Positions 24,101 to 36,090 of a stretch of DNA of 64,000 nucleotides are shown here, one piece after another. The stretch's first letter is position 1; every line of letters starts with the position of its first letter. The stretch is from Hofstenia miamia (lineage: Eukaryota > Xenacoelomorpha > Acoela). The position numbers and the translations under genes are program-made. The notes below the pieces were generated by a model. That model was not told the origin of the DNA, searched no databases, and was given only the letters and a program-made list of their open reading frames with translations. The stretch spans positions 564,452 to 628,451 of the forward strand of contig SCFE01000074.1 in NCBI GenBank assembly GCA_004352715.1, in the 5' to 3' direction.

Positions 24101-27100
24101 GAAATTGCATGAAATATATGACATGGAAATGAAACTTGTGCTAAAAAAAGCACCTAAGTTAACATTTCGAACACTTAACCCTGAAACAAACAAGACGTAC
24201 AGTTTGCTTTAAATGTCTTCAGACACTTGTTGCACTCGAGCAGTATTTTCCTAATGATTTCATTGCTTGCAGCACTAGTAACTTCCCTAATTTATTTTAT
24301 GCATGGTTTAACATATTAAATTAAAAAAAATTTTCAAATCCTACCTTTGGCTAATAAAATTCGAATGAATGATGAAAAAATACACTTTCTATATCAAGTT
24401 ACTTAATGTGTCGAAACATAGATAAAGCAAAATGAAGCCGGATTTTCAAAGGAGACTTTAAATGCTTTGAACGTTTCTCCCAAAATATTGCTTGTGTCTA
24501 AAGATTTATTGTTTCAAAAATATAGTGTCATTCTTACATAACGATTTCAAAGGGATTGCCTCGAGAAAAGATTCGAACACTATCAACAAATGTGTGGAGG
24601 TCGTCGATTTGTTATGAAAAAATAAAAAGATTGTGTCTTTTTTAGAAAAGGATTTCAATATTAATGAAGTCAAGAATCACTTGGAGTCCCATGTAGTTAT
24701 AGTATCTATTGCTTAAGTAAAAAAACGAACTAAGGCATGAAGAATTACAAATTGTAGCTTATCTTACTGGATACGATAAAAAAGCTGCTATTAAATTCCA
24801 AACATTTGTTGATATTCCATAAGTTTGGTTTTTGGAATAATTGAATGATGTTAATAGAGGAGGTCTAAGTATTCCCCATTTAGTGTCTTTTCAAATATCA
24901 AAGAACGTATTTGAAAATCTAGTATTTAGTTTTCATCAAGTTCTTTCATTGAATTTTTTTTATGTTCGAAGTTCACTAGTAATGAGTCTTCTTAAATACG
25001 TATATGTTAAAAATATTACATGCGATTTGCATGAAGATTTGTCTTTAAAGACAATCTTTTCGTTTTGTGTGAACGTATTTTTTAATAATAAACAAATTGA
25101 TTATACTACTGAGCAATTCATTGCTATAAAGAAACAAGAATCACTGGAGATGTGATTAACAAATGTTCATTTTTTGTTGGAATTAAATTTTAATTTTTTG
25201 AAAGCAAATTGCAGAATATTGCCCAGGAATTACATGGCAATTAAGAATTGTCAAAATTCTAATGTATTGTTTAATAAAAAATCATGAATATCATTAATAC
25301 ATTGAAATTTTGGTAACTTAAAATGAATATTCACCATCTTATGTGAAAATTTCGAACTAACAGTAACTGCGAATAACGAGAAATAGTAAATAATTGCAAA
25401 TTTAGTCCTTAAAAACAAGCCGAGTATTTAGTAGGTTATGTTTGCACCCATAACTTGTTAAAAGCACTTTAAATTGCGAAATAAAATTGGATTGAGAAGA
25501 AACGGTATTTTGTGGGGAACATTGTAAAATGTAATAATGATCTATCAGTCGCTTGGCTGTGTGGTATTTTCGAAACCAACCAAACCTATAATAGAATTGC
25601 TTAAAATGTAGAAGCTTGAATAATATATGCGAAATTTTTCACGTATTGAAAATTCGCGAATTCATGTGCGCTGCATATTTGCGAGTTGATGTGTTCATTA
25701 ATACCTAACTCCCAGAAAACTTCATCATATGTTCGACAAATCAAGCTTAATGTGCATATGTGTGCTAAAATAAAACAACCCGAGTGCCAACTATATTCTG
25801 GAGTATCATTGGCTGGTCATGTTCAAATAATTTTTACACTCGAGCGTAGTCGTGTAGGCTGTAGCCATAGATCATTTCGTTTATATCAGTTGTTAAGTTT
25901 AACTTGAAAGAATTTCATGACTATAATGAAAAACTTGAACTAATACAAATCCTATAGGAAAAGGGCCTAAATTAATAATTAGCACATATTGTCGAAAACA
26001 TTGTACAAATTCCATAGTTGGTACTGGTGTAATAAAGACAATGCAGTGATAAATATAAAATCTGCATTATTTGAGAATCGTCCATAAGTTTTTTACCAAT
26101 TGTACATTTTTGAAGAAATTATAGCACAGCAAAGAAAAGAAGTAAAAATTACGTCCATAAATAAACATACTTATGAAATGTCGCAAAATTAAAAACAAAC
26201 TGTGTCTAATAAATTATGTTAAAATTTATCCGATTTGACTTGCCATAAAGAACTTGAGAAAAATATATTCAAAGTTCTTCCTGAAGATTCAGTTCCTCTA
26301 GATGGTATATAAGATACTAACTCTATTAAGATTCCCTACTGGTAATAAAATGCAACCAGTAATAAATACTTTAAAAACATTGTATATACTCTCAACCATG
26401 AGAAAACTGCTTAATCAATGTCTATTTCACATATCCCCAGCTTTTACGGAGAACCAGAGAACAGCAGTTTGAAATCCGAATTTGCTAATCAAAATTAAAG
26501 ACCAATGCCGCAAGCTGTGCAAAAAATTTACTAGGGTAATAGTTCTCATGGTGAAAACATAGAAATATGACAAGGAAATGATGATTTACCTAAATTATGC
26601 AAATTAACGCCATGTCAGTTCTACGCGATCTTCCTGGGGAAATTATATTTACAACTGCAATAGGAAACTATTTCGATGAGCATGATTTCAATATTGAAAT
26701 TTTCTTAGCAACTGGATCCCACATTCATCCAAATCAATATCTTGCAATTGCTCGATTTACTCAACATTGAAGGATAGAAAAATATGTTTTTGTCGCAAAA
26801 CACATTGTGAAAACTACAAAAATGTGGATGATCTATTTATGTTCGTTATATTTTGGCAGTGAAGTCATTGAAGTGGGAGAAAATGACACTGAATTGCCAT
26901 GGATATTAGTTCAGAAGAACACTAAACATACTTGGTTAATGTATCATTTGTCGTGATACATAAATCATTGAATAAGTATCACAAACCGGCATAGAGTTTC
27001 AAAATGTATTTAGAAATGCGCCCATAATAATTGGTGGAGAACTGAATCGACTAGATTTGANGCCATAGATCATTTCGTTTATATCAGTTGTTAAGTTTAA

Positions 27101-30100
27101 CTTGAAAGAATTTCATGACTATAATGAAAAACTTGAACTAATACAAATCCTATAGGAAAAGGGCCTAAATTAATAATTAGCACATATTGTCGAAAACATT
27201 GTACAAATTCCATAGTTGGTACTGGTGTAATAAAGACAATGCAGTGATTGGTGGAGAACTGAATCGACTAGATTTGAATTTATTATTGAGTAAAAATGAC
27301 CTAGTTGTTGGATAATTCCCCTAGTCTAGGAAACGTTAAACTTGAGATCTCATTTAATAGCCAATCTAACAAATAAAAAACTTCATATCAAATCTGATTA
27401 TAGGGCTCTAATACTTACACCAAAAAACGATTACCTACTAATCGTGCTAAAAATATTTTCGTAGCAGAAAATATCATATAATTTTTACAAAAAGACTGCA
27501 TAAAAAAGATTTTATAAGATTTACGCTAAATCCTGAAAATTTTAATGAAAATAATCTTTGCATTGAAAACAAAATAATACAAATCTTTCAAGACGTTTTT
27601 CATTAAAATCTGTATCGTTAAGTGATAGAGACCGAACATGGATTACACCAAAAATGAAATATCTAGTAGTGCAAAAACTAAAAGCACAAAATAAACATCA
27701 ATTTTCCAAAGCAAAGACCATTTATGAAAAATGAAACTTTCAAAAATTGAACTATTAGGCTCCAAGTTTTGATGGCAGAAAGTGGATTATAATTTCAGAT
27801 AGATATTCTAGTTATAGGATTGACTCTGATAGTTTTGATTGTGATGAATTAAATTTAGCATTACAGCTAGGTCACAACGTCAATCAAATTTTCGACATAA
27901 AATACCACCTTCATTTGATCTAATGTCTCAAGCTGAACCAATTCTACCTCTTAATGTGGTAGCACATAGCATATCATATTCAACATTGTAAAACATCATC
28001 CAGTAATAATGGTATTCCCTATTGGATTTAAAGGAATTATTGGGATTTATTATCAGCTATTTATCATATACTATGGGATTATTCAATAAGTGCTGCTACA
28101 TTGCCTACATGTTACAAGCTAAAGAACATATGCCATCTACCTAAAGCTAAGGTGGAAAAATTTCAAATGAAGTTCGTGGAATAGGCATAACATCACTTTT
28201 AGCCAGAATATTTGAAGCAATCATTCATAAATCATATGTATACATAAAACAGGTGACAACAATCAATTCACATACTCCTATTGATCTCCTATTGATTGCC
28301 TTATAACCTTCCAACACAGAGTAAGGCACTTGATACAATTGATCAAGAAAGTGCACCAGCGATATTTAATAATTTCATCGAATCACAGCATGTCTGCTCT
28401 TGGTTGTATTCAATTACAAAGTACCGATATCAATAATTAAATTCAAAGGAATTTCATACCGTCCCATTACAATCTGATTGGGATCTTCTGAAAAAACTGT
28501 TGATAATTCAAATGAAGAATGAAATTAAGTTTATAATGTTTTTTAATTGTGCAAAATTACTAGGCATATTAATGCAACGCAACCTAAAGTGGGATGGTCA
28601 CATAGAATATATAATAGAAAGCAACGAAAAGGCTGCACTACCTGCATCAATTAAAACAAGGTAAAATTCCTAATAACGACATTGTTACTATGAAATAATT
28701 ATAAGATCATCACTTGAATACGCTGCTCTAGTATGACACAACAGCATTGCACTGGAATAAAGAAAAAATTATATTTCGTAACTGTGAATATGAAAATGCT
28801 ATGGCAACAGCCAATTGTGATCACTGTATGAACGAAGGCAAATATCATGATTGGCAAAGTATTCAAATGCAAATGTCACATTCATTGCACCACTTAATTA
28901 CACAACAGTTAGCTACTATCAACTATGAACAGAGAAATAAGCACAAATGGGACGAAAAATATGCAGGAAAGTTTGATCTTCTCCCAGATTATGCGAGGGC
29001 ATACGAAATACTATGGACCGCAAGGTTCCTACTAATCTTTTTATTTGACAAAATTTGTACGTTTATTTTTATTTTATGTATATTTAGGCACTATTGTTCC
29101 CGCAAAACACGGAAATAATTTCATGAGACGGATATTTTTGCGAATTTCCTTCACTTCGTGAATTTCGTGAAAACATCAATCTGGGGCAAAATTGGAAGCT
29201 TAGATTATTATTCAAAATTCAAGTAAGTATAATGACTATCTCAAAGGTTCACAAAATCAAAAATTACTAATACTAAATATAACTACCTTTTAATGAAGAT
29301 ATGAAATTGCAATTTCTATCATTTTAATCATTTTAGATGCAGCAAAATGATTTCGAATAAAGCTGAACCTGTCCAGCTTCCAGAAAATATTTTCAATTTT
29401 AAAAATTATCTGATAATATTTATTGTACAAGACAATTAATATAGAAAACTAAAATTACAAAACAAATTAAAACCATACAGTATACAGATTTTGCAGTCGA
29501 AATTTTAAACAGTGCTGCAAATGAGTAATATTTTTTAACAATACAGGCAGCTTTCATCAAAGGGGGCGGCGGCGATGGGGCCATGGGCCCTCGCGTTTTG
29601 CAAAGCCAAAATTTCAAATAAAATCCTTAAATATAATTCCTTTTATTTTAAATAAAATGGATTACACACGAGCTCAATTTCTGGCATATTATTAGTACCT
29701 AAGTGTGGTTGATAAGACATCAACATCCTTATTAATTCAGAACAAATTGACGAAATATTTCAAAATGTAAAAGGCGATACTAATAAAGCAACAACTAATC
29801 AAACAAATGAAAACTCGCAAATTGTTGTATCACAATCGTTAACATAAAAGATAAAGCACTTCATCGTCCTACCACTCTTTGTCTTCCTACAAAAACACAT
29901 GCCAGTCTTTTAGTATTTACAAAATCTAGTTCTAGTTATAGTGAAGTCTATTATATACCGACACTCCCTATGCTCATTTAAATTCAATATATTATAAAGT
30001 GTTCCCAATTACAATCAGCTTTGCTTAAAAAGCAGCCTGGGTTCAAAATTTGTATGGAACTCGAGAAATTCTTTTTGAAATAAAACTTGCTGAAGTAATG

Positions 30101-33100
30101 TTGAAGAGTGTGAGATCAAGATTTAATGATGAATTAATAAAAATCATTGATTTATGAAATGGAAGTACTACCAATCATTACAAAATAAAACGAATAAACA
30201 CTATATTATCATAATGTTGGTCTTGATAATATTGGTTATGTCTGTAACACCTGACGCTTAATCATGTAGAGAAAAGATTCAATATTTAACATTACGAATG
30301 TCAACTGTTAACACTAAGGTTGGGCAGAGTTTTGCATGCAATACCCAAATCTAACTCTAAGACCAAAAGCGGTTAAAAAAGATGCTTGTTTTTTGTTTTG
30401 GCTGTGTTTATTCGTTCGTTAATTAATTCTGCTGAAGAAAAAGATTAGCATCAACTAAGCATGCAATATCTGTTATTGAAGTGCATACCAAAGGGTTGCT
30501 GTAACTGTAGAAGGCACTAAAAGCAGGTTTCATAAAATATTGAAGGTTCATATGAATATAGAAAGGCAAAATTTACGAGAAACAATGTACGCAATTTACC
30601 GTAAGTAGATGGAGGCAAAACTAAGCTTTTCACTATAGAGATATAAAGTTAGAACTTATTAGCAATTTGTCAATGCTGCATTTACTTAACTGAAAACTTG
30701 CGACAATTGTATATTTCTTGTGACATTTCTTGCGTTTATCAGGATGGGAAATGGGTCACCTGTTTTTTTACTCGTCACCCGACCCGTCTAACACTAAGGC
30801 GCGACCAGGCTCGACCAAAAACGATTGCTAGTATAACACTTACCAAAATGTTTAATCAAAATATCAATAAAAATATATGTAAGCAATTAAAATTTTAAAG
30901 ATCCAAATGCTTGTCTTCTCAAATTGTTCCATAAATCTGTTAGTGGTCTTCCATTCTAACGAATATAAATGACCATGACAAGACTCGATTCGTCTAAGAG
31001 TGACCCGCAAGTCTAACCACGGGTCGGGTTTGGTTGACCCATTTCCCACACTGCTAATTTGCAGTGACATCATGTTGTCTTGTGGTAACAGCTTTGTTTG
31101 ATTTTACATTGATTATACATATTATCTTAACTTAGCCTCTTATGGCTTTGATAGAGTAGTCTACATTTTATTCTATTAGCCTATTACTTTGTATATTTCT
31201 AGTTATTTTTGGTTGTATGCAAGGTTTGCTTCAAAATCTTTAGCTACTTACACATTTTCTCAGACATTAAGCATGTTAAAATGTACCTAATTGGTATAAT
31301 CCTTGTGTAAGTTAACCAGTTAAAAGCCCCAGATATCTACTGGTTTTTAACTTATAAATGTAAATTTGGTGATTGTGGCGTCTAGCAGAATACGAATTTA
31401 ATAAATGTTGCAACATTTTTCTCTCTCTTTCTAATTATCGAGATTTCATTTCATGTCCATGTAATATAGCATTTATGTTTTCAATGCATTAAATCCTTCA
31501 ATTTTGCTAACAAAGTCCAACATTTTTTTCATTACATATATGTTTGTGAGTCATTGACCGGAAAAATCAGCTTGGCACAGTAGTAACTAAGCTAGCTGCT
31601 GCCCAAGGAAGAGCAGCATTGAGAAAGGAAAGAGGAAAAAGTAAGCGATACACATCGTTTGGGTGGAGAAGTGGTTGCAAAAGTTTTAACATCAGAATCC
31701 ATTCAGTGAAGTTATGATGACATTATTCAATATAAGGTGATACTCGCTTTATTTAATATGCAAGCAAATACGCCTTAGCCCTACACCGCATGGAAAATGT
31801 AACTTTTAGTATTGTTTCTAAAAACTTAATATATGACAATAAGAAAAGTCCACCTATGCAGGAACAGGTTAAATATTTGGTAATTTTGTGTCTAAAATTT
31901 AATCTCTATCATGTAATAAAATTATTTGCAATTACCAAAATTTTTTCTATTATAGTTTGAAGTGCAATTTTTTATGTAATTAATCACCTAACAGTGATAA
32001 TTGGAACCTACTAGACTTAAAGTCTAACTATGTGGCCTAAAATTAATAACAATATGCTGTATTTTTAAGAGATTTTTTGTATTGTGCACTACAAAAGTTC
32101 TGTTTTTAGTACATTTTAAATAATATAAGATTATGCAAAGTAACATATTTTCTCATAAGAGTATGAATATGTGTCTACTCATCAAACTATATCAATTTGT
32201 TAAATAATTTGATAAAATTCAAGAAAATCAAACACCCCAGAAATGCAAACTCTTTCTAAAATTGATGAAATTCTCAAAATTAAGAAAAATTGTGCTGCGT
32301 TTTGAGAAGTCACACAAATTTCTTGCATTTTTGGAGTAATCGCATGGTGATAAAGTCCGCACACTATTTTGAATTTAAATACAAAAACTTGATCCACCCT
32401 ATTGTATAGCCTTTGAATCCACCTCAGGGTATCATAGGTTTCATCTCGTGTTTCAATTGTATGAAACGGTTACAAAAAATTCCAAGAGGATTACACAAAC
32501 AACGGTGCTCCTAATTACACTTGAATTTTTCGTATATTTTTGGAATTTCATTGTTTTCTAATTCTGTTCTATATATTGTAGCAAATACATTTTGTTGAGG
32601 TGTAGACATATAATTCAGGAGTTACGATTATTTATCTCCATCAAAATTAAAGACAGCGCGTTCCAAGAAAACTTTTATATTTATTTCTTGTTACATATCT
32701 CCTTAAAGCTCACGTGTAGACATATTGCAAACCATACAGAAAAATCTTAAATTACCAAACACGTACATTTGGTCAATTAATTTATACATTTCTACCATTG
32801 ATGTTTGAATTTGAATATTCTAATTTGCAAAAAAGGATTTTCAAACTTAAAAGCATACTTTGAAAGTTCATTTTTGAATGCATAATGTTCCATTTGAATG
32901 AGTTTCAACAGGGAATCTTTATAAACATTTTTTTCACCAAGCCAAACATGATGGTTCATCATTTTCTTAAATTCCGTTGACAAAAGCTCTTCCTCTGCAA
33001 TTAATGGGAATTTCTTCAAAAGCTTCTCGTCACTATCTTTAAGAACTATACTTTTAATTACCTAAGATAATTGTTATGTATGGATATATATATATACAGG

Positions 33101-36041
33101 GTGGCCCACAAAAACCTACCCATTTTTCTTTGTTGATATCATCAAGGAAAATAAATATTTACTTTTCATTTTCAGGTAAGCTGTTAACAAGGCCAGTAGA
33201 ATTAGATTTATACCAAAATGGATGTGGTTCATCAATTTTCAGTGCACGAAAGGACAAAAATTCTTGAAAGTTACTTTTCAACCAAATCAGTGATTCTAAC
33301 GCAGAGGACATTTCGGAGGGAATTTCCTGGGAGAAAGGTTCCATGCAGAAAAACGATTACGAATATTGTAGAGAAATTCAGGAACACTGGCAGTGTGGGA
33401 AATGACAATAAAGGTCATAGCGGGCGGCAAGTTACTGTCAGAACACCAGAGAATGTTCAGGCAGTGAGGGAACATCTTGAACAGTCACCACGAAAATCGA
33501 CAAGACGACTGTCTCAGGAAATCGGTATCTCAAGGGCAACTGTGCAAAGAATCATTCATAATGACTTAAAATTGTTTCCTTATAAAGTGCAAATTCTCCA
33601 GAAGCAAACTGATGTGAATAAAAGAGAACGGGTCGAATTTTCAGCAGCGCGGTGCTTGGATTGAGCACATTATTAATTATTGAAAAAAGTGCAGTTAAAT
33701 CTTTCAGATTTCAGAGCAATTTGGAGAGAAAATTTGTATATGTCTCTAGCATCTATGTAGAAAAAAACATTAAAATATATGAACTTTTTGATTGGGTTTT
33801 GGCTATAGAAAAATGGGTAGATTTTTGTGGGCCACCCTGTATATATATATATGAAAACGGAAGTCCAAAATTTGCCACTATTACATGTAAATTTCAAATT
33901 AACACTTGCGAAGTTGTGCATGGCGAGATTCTACTTTCCATTTGAATAGTCTATAAATAAAACTCAGGCTGTATGAATTGCGTCTGAATCTATTCACATG
34001 TGTTAAGTATAAGAAAACGTTTAATAAAATACTACATTAATGCCGCCCTTCAAACCTGGAATTTGCTACCTACAAAAATTAAAGTTATTGAAAAAACTTA
34101 AAAATCCTTCTTACGCAAAAATATATTTCTTGTAAATCATTGCTTCAATACAAACTGTATAAGGATGACTATGTGATAACTCATTATTAAAGTAATACTA
34201 TTGTAATTTATTCATAGCCTGGAAGATTTGTTTTTGTAATTTATGTAATTTGTGTATATGTGTTGTATAAATTTATTGATGCTATTCAAATAAATTATTA
34301 CTTATTTAAATGTCAACATTTATCTGAACAAAGAATCTCTCTTTCTATTTTATCCAACATGTTTTATATATATTAAAATTAATGCTGATCTGTGCAAGTT
34401 GGATTTGTGAGGTGAATTCACTTTTGGGAATTTCAGATTAAATTCCAGTCCGCTTCTCAATTGAACTACAATTTCACTTCTACTTCTTAAAATATAATTT
34501 TATACTATATATATATATANNNNNNNNNNNNNNNNNNNNNNNNNNNNNNNNNNNNNNNNNNNNNNNNNNNNNNNNNNNNNNNNNNNNNNNNNNNNNNNNN
34601 NNNNNNNNNNNNNNNNNNNNNNNNNNNNNNNNNNNNNNNNNNNNNNNNNNNNNNNNNNNNNNNNNNNNNNNNNNNNNNNNNNNNNNNNNNNNNNNNNNNN
34701 NNNNNNNNNNNNNNNNNNNNNNNNNNNNNNNNNNNNNNNNNNNNNNNNNNNNNNNNNNNNNNNNNNNATATATATCAGTGGCGGTCCGTCCTTTGAGGCC
34801 AATGAGGACTGGCCTCACCATGTTTTATATAATGCACATTATATAATTTAGATAATACACCTAAAAATGTACAATAAAATAATTTTACTTCTGCTAATCT
34901 TCCTATTTTTTGTGTTCTTGTTGAGAGTGCAGACATTTCACTAACTCAGTCTAAATGACACAGGTTGTTGATTTTGGAGACAATGCAATTTTGGCTCAGG
35001 CACCGAACACAACCCGAGGTTTTTTACTTTGGGCTATAAAGGGTTAAAGTTAGAATACTACAAATCAGTTCCTGGAAATGGCGCTATAATAATATAATTG
35101 CACGAAATATCAGTTAAGTTCAGGGCAAAAAAATATGCTATGAGATTCACTTGATACAAAATCAACTAAATTTAATGCAAAAAATTTGAGAAACTTGCTC
35201 TAGCATAACTCATTGTTGTTTTCAGAATCAACATTTCATAAACATCTAATACCTTAACAATTGTAATTATTTTTAAGAGCATAATTACAATTATGCTTTT
35301 ACTAAATGTAATAGATATGATAAAATGATACATATTTTTCAGCATTTAATTATTTTGAAAATTTGTCAATAATCTCAAAATGTTCTTAAGCGTTTTTAAC
35401 ATGGTATTAGGTTTTTTTAATCTAGGTATGAGAAAAGTGCTACCCTAAATTGGTGGTTGTTCAAATTTTAAATAGTTTATCTGTAATAATTGGTAATTTT
35501 AATTCCAAATTATCAGAATAAAAGAAAGAAGGGTGGTCTGAGCCTAAATAAAGAGTGTTCCATCATGAGATTCTTTCAATCACTATTTACACATTTAGTA
35601 TTGCATATATTGTTGCTTCAGAGCAAAGATATTATATCAGAAAAAACTTGTAAAAAAGGATTAGGGTAAAACCATTACTGATTATTTGCCCAAATATGAT
35701 GTTTTAGCGTTAATGATTCTGGGTCGCAACAGTTTTATTTCGGAAAGTTATTTAGCATTTAGATACTGTAATTAATCACTGATATGAAATTTAATAAATT
35801 TTTATTTCATACATTTTTTATTTCTAATTGTTGTGTTTTCTATTTCAATGTAGGACTTAGCAATGATATGTCCAAATAAAATGGTTCAATGAATGCAAAT
35901 TAAATCATTTCAATCATAAAATTATTAAATAATATTTTTACTTGCAATATAAAATGTGTTGCTTTTTGATAGCATTCTCAGAGGCGCACCCAGAGAGGGG
36001 AGCCGGGGGGAGGGGGCTATATTTTTCATAGCGTTTAAAAA

Positions 36042-36090
<49 letters not shown>

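Larger units (their letters stand above)
21028..25155 (+). pseudogene. P-element / THAP9-like transposase, decayed and interrupted
   Basis: Antisense to HELZ2 in its intron 7. In order: ATG 21028 and a THAP zinc-finger start (KCCVPQCRSGY, C-x4-C, after a one-base frameshift in an A-run); FSFPNDQELNEVWIKSLRR; a 641-bp MITE insertion (21163-21803); the rest of THAP with VCTAHFEQKY and the degenerate PIPTFLP (canonical AVPTIF). Then LRYTSLSAYKHLGKCIPLPH and LAFDEMF (about 22500-22700 and its artefactual copy), typical of P-transposase. The frame at 23760-23940 has VKHAGIRIRAIVCDNAPFN. The 24021-24209 frame has APKLTFRTLNP. VAYLTGYDKKA (about 24755) matches the Y-I-A-G-Y block. NDVNRGGLSIP (24844) and a C-terminal helix region run to 25155. 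Many stops and frameshifts; dead. Confidence 0.8.

Noticed and set aside
32792-32858. Extension of HELZ2 exon 7 to the stop at 32792
   Set aside because: The 22 extra codons (FENPFLQIR...) have no counterpart in HELZ, and the GTATGC donor joins correctly to exon 8.
33673-33945. ORFs on both strands across the mariner 3' end
   Set aside because: They read through the terminal inverted repeat and flanking (TA)n; not coding.
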